A DNA stretch of 64,000 nt from Strongyloides papillosus (Eukaryota > Nematoda > Chromadorea > Rhabditida > Strongyloididae). Made by a program: the position numbers and the translations under genes. The notes beneath the pieces were generated by a model. The model was not told the DNA's origin. It was given only the letters and a program-made list of their open reading frames with translations, and searched no databases. Numbering within the stretch: the first letter of the stretch is position 1; every line of letters begins with the position of its first letter. The stretch is from NCBI GenBank assembly GCA_005656395.1, contig SRSI01000048.1:124001-188000 (forward strand), in the 5' to 3' direction. Shown here piece by piece: positions 50,401 to 61,601 of the stretch.

Positions 50401-53400
50401 AATATGGAATATTTAGAATCAAAAACTGCCCTGAAGGATTCGTTTTCGATAAGAAATATAGTGGTTGTGTAGAATCTTACGTTTGTGGTCATGAAGTTAT
50501 CGAGGAAACGACAGTTATACCACCATCAACTCTACCACCTTATACAAAACCATACACAACGACCTCAAGAATTACAACTACAACTGTCGCGAATGATCAA
50601 AATGGTAAATGTGATCCAAAGAGCATTGATATTGTTGGTGAATGCTCCCGACAATTCTTACAATGTAGCGATTATGGGGAGTTTGAAGTCAGAGAATGTC
50701 CTGAAGGATTTGTTTTCAGTCCCAAGTATTTTGGCTGTGTCGAATTACACATTTGTAGAAATGAGGAAGTAGAAGAAACAACAACAGTTTTACCTTCATA
50801 CACAAAACCGTATACGAAACCATACTCCAAAGATTATACAACTACTTCAAGAACGACAACAACAATTCCTCATGACGATTTCGATGTATGTGTTCCAGGA
50901 ACCTACGAAGCTATTGATAAATGTTTCCAACAATTCTTAGAGTGTAATCATTATGGAAAGTTTGAAATCAAGAAGTGTCCTGAAGGATTTGTTTTTGATA
51001 CGAAATACAACGGTTGTGTTGATGGATATATTTGTGATCACCAAGCATATGAAGGAACGACCACTACAGTACCATATACAACTACTGAGAAAAATTTATT
51101 AAAATGTGTTCCAGGTACACATGAACTTATTGATGAATGCTCCCAACAATACCTTGAATGTAATTACATGGGCAAAATCGAGGTTAAAAGCTGTCCTAGA
51201 GGATTTGTTTTCGATTTGGAATCGAGAGGTTGTATTGATGATCACTTGTGTAATGATAATGGACCTGATTACACTACGACTGCTACTACAACTTTACCAC
51301 CTCAAGTAACTCAGGAGACAACTTATGGCTATGTGGAACCCACTACTTCTAAAGAATCATACTTACAAGAATGTCGAAACGGTGAAATTAAAGAAATAGG
51401 ATCATGTCATTCAGCATTTTTGTTCTGTGATTTATCAAGTAAATTTGTTGTTAGAAATTGTGGTTATGGAAAAGTATTTGATGAAACAAAATCAATTTGT
51501 GTCAATAGTAATGATTGTGGAGTTGAACCAAGTTACTCAACATCCACTATCAGAGCACCTACATGTAAAACTGGAGATTTAATGGTCACTAGCAATTGTA
51601 TGACATCTTACTTTGAATGTAATGAAGACAATGTATTTGAAGTTAAGCATTGTTATGGTGATGGTGTTTTTGATGAATCTAGAAATACTTGTGTGGACAG
51701 AAATGTTTGTGGCAGAGGTCAAGATGTTGTCACACAACCTCCAATAAAAGATTGTAACATGGGTTCATTTGTTGAAATTGATGAATGTTCTCAAGAGTAT
51801 GCAGAGTGCAATGAATACAGCAAATATGTTATAAGATCATGTCAATCAAACTATGTCTTTAGTGCAAAATCAAATTCATGTATTTTGAAGGAGGATTGTG
51901 GATCAGAACCTACAACTGCACAAGCACCTATAACCGCAACTGCTGAATGCACCGTTGGTTCATTTAAAGAAATATCTCCATGTTCCAATAGTTACTTAAA
52001 ATGTGATGAAACAGGAGTATATGTTTATACAAATTGTGAATCGGACTTTGTTTTCGACCGCAACACATTATCTTGCGTTTCTTCACAAAAGTGCAAAGGA
52101 AATGATGTTGGATATGGAACTGATTCAAGTACTGGTTATGGAACTGATTCAGGTACTGGTTATGGAGCTGATTCAAGTACTGGTTATGAAAGTAGAAGAC
52201 CATATAATTGGTATGAAAATCACAAACCAACACCAATTGGACCAGAGACAGATGATGTTGTAGATAGATTTGGCTTTATTGATCCTTATCCACACGATCT
52301 TCACAGCATAGCTCATACTTATCCTTCAAAGGAAGAATTGGAGGGTGAAGGTGTTAAAGATGACTTCAGTGTAAATACGATTATCCCCAAAAGATATGTA
52401 AGTCCTTATGATATGAATAACGATGTTGATGATTTGAATCTTTATGAACCAGTCCTCTCAATGGGACCATTAAGATCTGGTTACCCTGATTTACCTGACC
52501 ATGATAATCATGACTTTGTTCTTGACGATTTCCTTGGTGACACAAATGATCATTTTGATCGTCATTTTGGATATAGAACAAACTATATGGATGAAGTTAA
52601 AGAAGACTTTGTTATGGACAGATTTTTGGATACTTCTGACGCATTACACCATGACTTAGGACATTATTACCCAGGTCATATCAGCGATGACGGAAATCAC
52701 TATCAAGCAGATGAATTTGTACTTCCACCAGATGTTGATTCCCACCATAAATTTGGCCATCATCACCCAGGAGGACATAATGAACACTATCAATATGGAG
52801 AACCTCATTATAACAACTATGATCTAAACAATAATGTTGTCTACGATCACGAGTTTATTGGTAATTACAGAACAAAAAGATCTACTGATGGGGAACAAAG
52901 TGTTGGACCCGATAATTTTAGCACTCAATCATCCAACAAATCTAATTACCACTTTATCTTTGAACACTCTACAAATTCAATCAGATGTTTGAAGGATTTC
53001 TGCAATCGCACAGTTAATAATCTCGCTCCAATTGGTTTTTGTACAGAAGAATTTATCAATTGTACAAATCTTGATGATGTATTTGTTCAAAGATGTGGAG
53101 ATCGTAATGTATTTGATGGTAAAACTGGAGAATGTATTTCTTATGATGTCTGTCTAAATTCAAAACCTGTTCAATTAGCTCGATCATTAATGTTCGATGA
53201 GGATGTTTTGGATGACAATGTATGTGTTGAATTAGGTGATGGTATATATTACAAAGATGGTTGTGGAAAATACTTTGTGGTATGTAATAAAAACAGAATG
53301 AACCACATGCACTGCCCACGCGATATGTATTTCGATGTAAATCGTTTCCAATGTGATTATATTGAAAATGTAGATGCTTGTAAATATACATCATTCAATG

Positions 53401-54753
53401 GAGGTGAAGTTCATTCAACAGATTCTATGTCTAGATTCAACTGTAAAAATGTTCCTAATGGATTCATCGGACATGAATGTTCCAACACCTTTGCCTACTG
53501 TCAAAACGAAGTTGTCAGAAGAAAGTTCCGTTGTCCTAGAAATCATGTATTTGACTCTACCTCCAGATTGTGTGTATTACCAGAAATGGTACCTGCTTGT
53601 GATAACAATCCAATGTTTGCTGATCCTCGTTGCTTGTCAAATCCTAATAGAGCTTTTGGATCACACTGTTCTTCAGTCATTCATCACTGTCTCAATGGAA
53701 GACATTACACATATCCATGTGGAGAGAATAAACTTTTAAATAACATAACTATGCGATGTTTACCTGTTGGTGAACTTAAAGAATGTGAAAACATGGATAA
53801 ATTAAGATTACTAGGCTCAGAAGTTGAAAATTACTGTAAAGTTGGTGAAATTAGAAATATGGCCATCGAACCTTGCAATACAGAATACATCAAATGTCTT
53901 AAATCTGGACAACAACTTTATGTTAAATGTGAGGATGGATTAGTTTACGATGAACAAGACGACAATTGTACCCAATCAGATCTATGTATTGTCAAATACT
54001 CACTCAATGTAACAAATGCCGATACTACTGAAGTTCCATCATATATTGAAAGGGATAAATCACTTTTAGTTGTTGTTGATCCGGTATGTGAAGGAAAGGG
54101 TGAAAATGAATTTGTACCAACTGGAGCGTGTAAGAAGGAGTACATTGAATGTATAAAGGTAAGTTAATTGTTATTTTATGATGTGTTTAATACTATTCTA
54201 GACAACTGCTGTTCGAAGATCTTGTCCAAATAACTACATTTTCTCAAAGGAAAAGAATTCATGTGTCTATAAGTTTACATCAATGGAGTGTGAATTACCT
54301 AAATTTAATGACCAAGAAGAATTTAAAGATACTAACGATGTACCACCATTTGATGCTGCCAAATTCTGTGTTGGAAAAGAAAATAGATTCTATAGAAATC
54401 CTCAAAATTGCACTATAGCGGTTAGATGTTATGAAGAAAAGACACATGCAATGTACTCTTGTGCAAGAGGATTAGTTTATGATGAAGATAACCAAAAATG
54501 TGACTATGCTCAAAAGTTCAAACGTTGTATTGGTTCAGATGTAACAACACCTGCCGTCAACATATCAACCGATGTAGAGTGTACCATTGCCAACCATGGT
54601 CTTTTTATTCCTGATGCTTCAGACTGTTCAAAATATTATCGTTGTGTATGGGGAACACTTATTGAAAGAAAATGCCCTCAGACCACTAAATTTAATCCAA
54701 AGTTCTCTGTTTGTGATTTCCCTATTACCCCAGATTCCTGTGAATTTAGATAA
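44418..54753 (+). CDS. giant secreted chitin-binding protein with about 40 CBM14 (peritrophin-A) modules
   Basis: Extracellular chitin-binding matrix protein, CBD-1/peritrophin class. Exons: 44418-44666, 44711-44985, 45035-54158 and 54202-54753; introns 43 to 49 bases; product 3399 residues. A signal peptide is seen (IIGLLLLINCILAV, residues about 17-30). About 40 six-cysteine modules follow: 12 diverse ones to about 47150, 16 near-identical ones at 47187-51261 joined by Thr-rich linkers (ETTVIPPSTIPPYTTTSRT type, likely heavily O-glycosylated), four more to 52100, a non-cysteine His/Asp/Tyr-rich insert (52100-52870) with a furin-like RTKR site, then eight to the C-terminus. Several modules keep the aromatic residues expected for chitin contact (for example FVFDTKYNGC). 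C. elegans CBD-1, an eggshell protein, is far shorter with about 12 modules. Eggshell, pharyngeal cuticle or gut lining are all possible sites. Confidence 0.9.
47187..51261 (+). repeat. array of 16 near-identical chitin-binding modules with pairwise higher-order repeat
   Basis: Each unit is a CBM14 module (core CFQQFLEC...CPEGFVFDTKYNGC) plus a Thr/Pro linker. Units alternate between an IDECFQQFLECN type and an IGECFQQFLECD type. The DNA repeats with a period of 540 bases in the later part (the segment starting near 49231 recurs at 49771, and that near 49504 at 50044) and 519 bases earlier (48441 recurs at 48960). This shows expansion by two-module blocks rather than single modules. Confidence 0.9.
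52110..52187 (+). repeat. 24-base tandem repeat (GYGTDSST, three copies)
   Basis: Three copies of an eight-codon unit at 52110-52133, 52134-52157 and 52158-52181, followed by a partial Gly-Tyr. It lies at the start of the insert between chitin-binding modules 32 and 33. Confidence 0.9.
52869..52880 (+). other. furin-like cleavage site (RTKR) in the chitin-binding protein
   Basis: The residues RTKR followed by Ser match the RX(K/R)R consensus of proprotein convertases. The site sits at the end of the His/Asp/Tyr-rich insert and just before the last eight chitin-binding modules. Cutting here would release a module-rich C-terminal fragment of about 600 residues. The motif is seen; cleavage is inferred. 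Confidence 0.5.
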
Positions 54754-54943
54754 GATAATTACATAGCTTTGTTTTCATCATATTCAATATTTTTTTATTC
54801 TATCGAAATTAATTATTATTTATTTTTATTGTAATAAAGATTTCTATTTTAAATAAATATTAAAATAAATTTTACAAATTATAATAGTTCTAATATTTTA
54901 TTTTTCTTTCAAAAAATATTCTTTTTAATAAGTCATCCAGGAT

Positions 54944-55976
54944 TTACACTATGATAGATTTTCGATGTTTAAACTTTAATGTGTTATCATTAGTTATTGT
55001 TACCACTTTTGTCACTTCGTTAACAGCTTTAATACCTATCCTTCTAAATATTGTATTTCTGACATCTTTAATGAATACTATGGAGAATAAAATATTTGAA
55101 ATTAGGCTTAAAGCTGTAAGTCCATCTAATATCCTCCAAACAACATATATATTGTTACCAGCTTCAAATAGATAAAATATATAACAATTAATAAATAAAC
55201 TTACTTGACACAAGATAAAAATAGAAGAGAATTGAGGGCCATTGTCCAAGAAAAGGTTGGAATGTTTGAATAATTAAATTAGTAAAAACCGTCTTGTTTT
55301 CATTTTGTTTGGATTTTGAACTTGGACAAGTCGATGCTATTGAATTCAGACGTCTAATCATTAAAAAGTTGATAATTCCAACAATTAATGGAACCCCTAA
55401 TGTAAAATAATATATCAACCCAGTGATTTGATTGACTACAGGTGATGTTGCACCCTTAATTAATGTACATATCTCATCGGGTACCCATACAATGTTTGAC
55501 TGAAAAAACATTGTAGCAAACAACATAAATGATGGAAAATTGGAAACAACAAAAACTGTGAATGCAATATATTTTTGAAGATTATTCCTTGAGAATACAG
55601 TAAAGTATCTTTCAACTGTGAAAACTAAAGGTATTGTAACAAGAAATGTCATTAACATCATTTGTATTCTTCTCATATAAAAACATATATTTACCCTTAT
55701 CAATCCTCCGTTATGATATCCATTTAAATAATAAGATGAAATTATTAAATTAGTAACAATATACACTATATTTAATATATTGGAAACCAAAACTGTTCTC
55801 TTTAACATTTTTCTCTTTTTAAATGCTGCACATGTCAATACAGCATATAAAAAGTATAAATTTGGTATAAGAACAATTGACATCGATATTACATATTGGA
55901 CTGCAGCAAAATAATAATTCTTGTTAATAGGGTAAAATTCTTCTGTTAAGACTAATACAATTAAACTGTTAGACAT
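54944..55976 (-). CDS. seven-transmembrane serpentine receptor, nematode chemoreceptor type
   Basis: Probable G protein-coupled chemoreceptor. Exon 1 is 55976-55205, exon 2 is 55161-54944, with a 43-base intron (donor AGTAAGTTT; acceptor TTTGAAG at 55162 is weak but keeps the frame and yields the seventh helix). Product 329 residues. Seven hydrophobic segments are seen, including one after YYFAAVQYV, one ending before FKKRKML, one at the MMLMTFLVTIPLVF segment followed by ERYFTVF (DRY-like position), and the last in exon 2 (ALSLISNILFSIVF). It lacks a family A rhodopsin signature and fits the large nematode sr families; the exact family (Sra/Srab or other) could not be decided. It is convergent with the chitin-binding gene, whose stop is only 190 bases away. 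Confidence 0.7.
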
Positions 55977-56175
55977 TGGTACGAGTTAAAGTAACAAAAA
56001 CTAAACAAAAATATCATTATTTTCATATTTATTTAACATTAATATATAAATTGAAAAACCCACCCTTACGGTATCCTTCAAAATAATTACTTTCCTTTAT
56101 TTAATTATTTCCTTTTAATAAAAATATCTTCACATGGACGAGCGATAAGGATTATCCATAAACAAAAAAATTAAG

Positions 56176-56241
56176 CCGCTTTATGCAATGATAATTGCAA
56201 TTATCAGCAATAATTGCATAAACCTTGTTTAAACAAGGTGG
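56176..56241. repeat. two adjacent perfect palindromes
   Basis: GATAATTGCAATTATC (about 56189-56204) is a perfect 16-base palindrome. It is framed by the inverted pair TTATGCAAT / ATTGCATAA, giving a longer imperfect stem. About 20 bases further on, ACCTTGTTTAAACAAGGT is a perfect 18-base palindrome. Both could form cruciforms or hairpins. They may be regulatory, or terminal structures of a small non-autonomous element; neither is shown. Confidence 0.7.
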
Positions 56242-56325
56242 ATATGTAAAAAAATTGGAAGTAACAGTAATTTTAAAAATAATCTTTAAAAGTTCTTTAA
56301 CTCACTTAAAGAACAAAAAATTGAG

Positions 56326-56805
56326 AACATGAAGAATGGTAAAGATAAGTGGAAAAGTTTCAAAGATGCTACGTCTAATTTAGCTTTAAGCATGCAATGA
56401 TTCACATTTTTTGTATAGATTATGAACTCGTAGGTGATGCACAAAATGTCATGTTTTCCAAAACAGAATCTGAAATTATTATGCTTAATCAGTTAGAAAC
56501 AGACTCATATATTTAATATGAATTGTAAATTCAAGGAAAAATTTGCTCAATCAAAGGTTAATTCTTTGTTATGTGTATCGAATAAATGCATTACGTCAGA
56601 ACATTTACCCTTATTTTTTTAAACCAATTATGATAATAATACAATACCTGGGAAATGTAAGTAGAGATAATAAATCGAAGCTTTATCGAACAAGACAGTT
56701 AGAAACTTCATATCTCAATATAATAGAAGTGAAAACGGAACTGAAAAATCTAATGAATATCCTGCAGGTGGATGACATGGAATCTAAGATGGATGTAAAA
56801 CCTTA
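56326..56805 (+). pseudogene. possible decayed gene, product unknown
   Basis: Several short open stretches follow one another in different frames: one from ATG at 56330 (KNGKDKWKSFKDATSNLAL, then stop), one after TTTTTGTATAG near 56419 (YELVGDAQNVMFSKTESE..., then stop at 56516), and one from 56543 to 56806 (87 residues, charged, ending MESKMDVKP). Composition is more coding-like than the flanks. No known family was recognised, and no set of introns joins them cleanly, so a relic is more likely than a live gene. Confidence 0.3.
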
Positions 56806-57092
56806 ACAGGTAAATTATTAGCGATACTGGAGGTCAAATATTCATATGCAATTTTTTTGATACCGAATATGGAGGTACATGATATAGAAGTGATGTTTAA
56901 TTATGTTATTATAATTTTTAAAAACAATTTTAGACTATTAAACAAGAACAAAATCTCAAGAAAACTTATATTATAAATAGAATTTTTAAGTTATATATAA
57001 ATTAACTTAAATTAAACAATAAAATGCCTTTGTGTATCTTGTATAATATAAATAAGGAAAAAACACACAAGCGATCTTCTTTCTCTGTTATA

Positions 57093-59572
57093 TTAATTTT
57101 TTCCGGCATCTTCTTTTAAGGCAACTGTTCTGTTAAAGATAATCTAAAATAATAAATAATTATTTCTAAATAGACACTAAATTCCACTGTACCTTATTTT
57201 TAGAAGAATCAGGGTCGACACTGAAGAAACCAATTCTTTCAAATTGGAACTTATCATATACTTTCACTTGTTCTAAATATTTATCAACCATTGCGTTACG
57301 AATAACAATTAATGAGTTTGGATCACAATCACTTAAAAATCCATTTGGAACTTGTTCAGTATCTTCAGGATTCTTGTGTTTAAATCTAAAGTATGTATTA
57401 TATTTTAAATATTAAGAACATTAGACTTACAATCTATTGTAGAGACGAACTTCAACAATTTTTGGTTTTGCAACCCAGTGAATGAAAGCTTTAGGTTTAT
57501 TATCATTTGTTAATTTTTCTCCCCTAACAACGATTTCTGTTACCTTTCCAACACTATTCTTGATTTCTTTAACAAATTTCAAAACAATTCCAAGGTACCT
57601 AAGGCCAACAGTTTGATCTGGAGTGAGTCTTCTGTAACCCTTTTCTTGTTCTAATTTAAAGTCTGTATTTTCAATGTATATTACATTGCTAACAGCAACA
57701 TTGTGTGACTCTTTCCTTGAATTATCACCTGGGAAATCTTGTACAGTTACAGAATCTCCCAAATCTAACTCAGAGAAGTTCTCAATTGTTATTTTTAATG
57801 GCTCGAGAACGGCCATAGTTCTTGGAGCATTAATATTTAGGTAGTCTCTTACAACAGCATCTAAATAAACAGGATCAATAACCATTTGAGCTCCTGTAAG
57901 ACCTAGTTTAGCAACAAACTTATTAATAGCTTCTGCTGGTACACCTCGTCTTCTGAGTCCTGCCAAAGTAAATAGTCTTGGATCATCCCAATCTGATACA
58001 ATTTTGTTATTAATCAATGCAGCAATCTTTCTTTTAGAAACAACTGTGTATCCAACATTTAATCTACCATATTCCCATTGAACCGGACAATAGATATCTA
58101 AAGCATTACATAACCAATAATACGAACTTCTTCTTGATTGGAACTCTTTTGTACAAAGAGAATGAGTGATATTTTCAATTGAATCACAAAGACAATGTGT
58201 ATAGTCATATGTTGGGTAGATACACCATTCATCTCCAGTACGATGATGAGGAACATATTTAATACGATAAGCAACTGGATCAACTTTTCCTTCTTCAAGT
58301 GTTAATTTCAATCTTAAAGTAGCAGCTCCTTCTGGGAATTTTCCATGTTTCATGTCATAAAATAATTGTAGTGATTCTTCAATTGGTCTATCACGATATG
58401 GTGACATTTTAACTTCAAAACCACGTATCTCTTCAACTTTTTGATGGCAAACGTAAGCAAAACCTTTTTTTATCAATACAACAGCCCAATCAAATAATTG
58501 TTGGAAGTTACTTGAAGAATAAGTTATTTTATCTGGTTTATATCCAAGCCAACTAACAACATCCTCAATACCATGGAAAAATCTTTCCTCCTCCTTTTCA
58601 GGATTTGTATCATCAAATCGAAGATTACATTTTCCATTATGAGCTTTAGCATATCCAAAATTAATATTTATAGCCTTAGCATGACCAATATGTAATACAC
58701 CGTTTGGTTCTGGAGGGAAACGAGTCTGAACAATACCACCAGTTTCTTTTAAATGCTTCTTAAGAAGGTTCATTGTATTGGGTGTGACAACATAACCATC
58801 AGTTGAGTAATTTTCTCCTGGTTTATGGAAATGAGCTCGTGTTTTCATTAGTTCTTCAATACTTTCAGATGAGTCATCCTCAACAACTTTTTCCTTTGGT
58901 ACATTTGCCTTATCATTACCATTACATTTTTCTTGTACTACTTTCTTCTTTTTCTTGATACCTTTTAGTTCTTCTTCTGTCTTGGGTCCCAATAATTCTA
59001 GGATTTTTGTATCCATATACTTCTTGATTTCAGAGGCATCAGCGAATTTTAATTTGTTTCTTATAAGTCCCATTAATTTCCCAGTGTTATAGGCATATCT
59101 TTCGGATATAATTTCATTTCTAAAACTCTCAAAAACTTCATTAACAACATCGTGAATCATTTCAGTTGTATAAACAATGCCAATTCCACATTTTTCATTA
59201 AATTCCTCCTCATTAAATATTTCTTTTGGCTTACTATGAGCATAATCAAGAGCTGCATTCAATTGAGCGTCATTAATAATCTTTTTTTCAAATATTAAAT
59301 TCATTAAATACTCTTGATATGTTTTTGCACGAGGTTGAAGATGAGTTGCCAATGTATAGATTAATTTTTTCTGATAAAATTAATATTTAATACTTATATT
59401 AAAATAAACTTACAACACTTTTTGGGAGATTCTTGTCAAATTGTTCTCCTTTAAGAGCAATAGAAGCAATAGTTTGACTTATTACTTCATTTTTCATTGT
59501 TTCTTCAATTTTAGGCATTGAAAGTTCCAAAAATGATAGTAGACGTTTAACTTCATCTTTTTCAATAGCCAT
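57093..59572 (-). CDS. qars-1: glutaminyl-tRNA synthetase
   Basis: Cytosolic class I synthetase that charges tRNA-Gln with glutamine. Exons: 59572-59414, 59370-57431, 57385-57193 and 57143-57093; introns 43, 45 and 49 bases; product 780 residues, the normal eukaryotic size. The ATG at 59570-59572 follows an acceptor (AATTTTTAG) by 15 bases, typical of trans-spliced nematode mRNA. Seen: the eukaryote-specific helical N-terminal domain (residues about 1-190) and Lys-rich linker, TRFPPEPNG followed by the HIGH signature in VLHIGHAKA (about residue 275), the RFDDTNPEKE segment, SRRSSYYWL, the KMSKS-equivalent VVSKRK (about 500), and the C-terminal anticodon-binding beta barrels ending FSVDPDS...NRTVALKEDAG. 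All key motifs are present, so it should be active. It is divergent from the zinc-finger gene at 60003. Confidence 0.96.
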
Positions 59573-60002
59573 CGTACAAATAGATAACCTAAAAATTACC
59601 AATAGAATTATTATTGCATCATTTTAACTGTTTATTGAGAAAAATAAGATCTATACCCCACATTTGGTACAAATCTTCAAAGAAGTAAACATTATTTTAT
59701 TATTGGAATAATGCAGACACATCTTATCGCGAAACATTTTAAATTTCATAGTTATTTTTGACTTTTGATATTAACACTTCCGTTGATCATCGGAAAGAGT
59801 GATGGTAATTTTAAACTTTGATCTAAAAGTAACACTTTTATCAGTTAATATGAGAAGTAACGGCAACTTTCTAACAAAATGACATGTCACATAACTTTGA
59901 TGGGAACTTGGAACTTCCACATCCGATAATTTTTGCAAACTTTTTATTTAACAATTTACACTCTTTTGTTTGATAAAATATATATAACTTTCGTAAAAAA
60001 AA
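59573..60002. promoter_or_regulatory. shared upstream region of the divergent qars-1 and zinc-finger genes
   Basis: A 430-base non-coding gap between two divergent start codons, so it probably acts as a bidirectional promoter. It holds the acceptor-like TTTTTAG for qars-1 near 59588. No specific factor site was recognised. Confidence 0.5.
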
Positions 60003-60950
60003 ATGGAGAATAACGAATCATCAATGAGCCCTACATTTCCTGGATTAAATGAATACTCCATGGCAGGAGGTAATAATAATAACAATGATGAAAATAATGA
60101 TTCAAGTTTGAAACTTCCATATCTTCAAGCATATTTTAACTGGTATTCCAGTCAATTAGTCAAAGGTATACCTTATGATGATGCAACGTATAATAATTTC
60201 ACGGAGTGTTGGAAAATGCTCGCTTACTATGGGAATATCCAACTTTCTGCTGGTATGTTTTAACTTATTAGAATCATTATATTTTTTTAGCATATGCTTG
60301 TGCTGAGTTGGAAGCAATGGGATTCTTAGCATTAGCAAATACTCTAACGGTAACACAACAGTAAGTTATATTATTATATTTTCTTTAATTCTTTAAAACC
60401 ACTTTTTTTGTTTAGATTGAATCAACTTTATCAGAATCAACAAACGACTATACACCCCTCAGAGATACTTGAAAAAGAAGCTGAAAATACGATGAATGAG
60501 GATGTTGATCTTCCAAGTATGGATGATGAAGGGTGGTGCAGAAACAAAAAGTATATTGAGAAAGTAGATGAATATTTTATTTGCAAAATATGTAAGAAAC
60601 AATATAGTCGTTATAACTCCGTATCATATCATGTTACAACATATCATAGGAACCCGAAGATTGAATGCAGTGAACCCGGATGTAAATTTAGTACACGTGA
60701 AGCAAGATATATTCATTTTCACAAATATTACCGTCATGGAGTACCTCTTCCAGATACCGTTGATTTAACTAATTTAACATGCCACTATTGTGGCCATGTA
60801 GCAAAATCTCCAAAAATGGTTGAAAAACACTTGAAGAAACATGATGGTGAAATCAAAAAAGTCACTTGTCCTGAGTGTAAAGTGTTGTTGGATGATGAGA
60901 ATGCCTTATGTGAGCACTTGAAAATTCATGTAAAAGGGAATCATTGTTAA
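60003..60950 (+). CDS. C2H2 zinc-finger protein (four fingers)
   Basis: Probable nuclear DNA-binding regulator. Exons: 60003-60252, 60291-60360 and 60416-60950, with introns of 38 and 55 bases; product 284 residues. The N-terminal half has an Asn/Asp-rich low-complexity stretch and a segment rich in aromatic residues (YLQAYFNWYSSQ). The C-terminal half has four C2H2-type fingers at about residues 177-280: CKICKKQYS...HVTTYH, CSEPGCKFS...HFHKYYRH, CHYCGHVAKS...HLKKH and CPECKVLLD...HLKIH. Linkers are not the classical TGEKP form, so the fingers may act in a less canonical mode. No closer family was recognised. The ATG lies just after an A run and begins the only long frame. Confidence 0.85.
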
Positions 60951-61601
60951 ATGTTTTTGAGGATAAGTAACTTTATAGATTATATTACACAATTGGAACA
61001 ATTAATTTTTCATACATATTATTTAAAATCTTTGTTATATTTCTTTATATTGATAGACGTATCTATGATAAGAAAAATTTTACAAATTATTTTATATCAA
61101 TAAAATTTATCAGTAGTTCACTGTTAAAATTTTATAACTTATGTACTTAAAGAAAGTTATTTTTTCTTGTCAATTTTTATAAGCACTTAAAATGGCACAT
61201 TTATTAATAATAAAATAATGCTTTTATAAAATTTGTTAATTATAAAATCTAATATCATATAATAAAAAGCATAGCAGCATATAATTATTAATGTCTTTTG
61301 AAATTAAACTATCCGTCTACAAATTTCCTAAGGTATCTGAATCTTGAACTTTAAATTCAAATATATATCCATTGTGTTTTTGAATACATTAGTAAAATTG
61401 AAAATAATTATTTGATATTCTGTTTTAGACGGCGAAATATAGAAGCGATAAAATATTAATAAGAAGTATTGTAATTTTTTTAATAAAATATATATTAATT
61501 TTAATCTATATAGGTTTCGTATCATTGAATATATAGATTGAGGAAAGTTGTCGTTGTACATTTTTTCTATTGAGGGTGGAAATATTAAATCATTGCTTGA
61601 T
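60951..61601. other. intergenic region, nothing recognised
   Basis: About 650 bases between convergent genes, holding both 3' UTRs. A short 77-codon minus-strand frame (61328-61561) is of AT-rich composition (Ile/Tyr/Phe/Asn) and is not credible as a gene. Confidence 0.5.

Larger units (their letters stand above)
55977..57092. other. intergenic region with palindromes and a possible gene relic
   Basis: About 1.1 kb between the receptor gene and the end of the glutaminyl-tRNA synthetase gene. Two features in it are listed separately. The remainder (56810-57092) is AT-rich with nothing recognised apart from the synthetase 3' UTR. Confidence 0.5.

Noticed and set aside
45145..53739. Alternative-frame open stretches on both strands within the chitin-binding gene
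   Set aside because: They are shadows of the cysteine-rich repeats and recur with the repeat period; the main frame has conserved cysteines and open continuity over 9 kb.
61328..61561. 77-codon minus-strand frame
   Set aside because: Low-complexity Ile/Tyr/Phe/Asn composition, no signal, domain or splice context.
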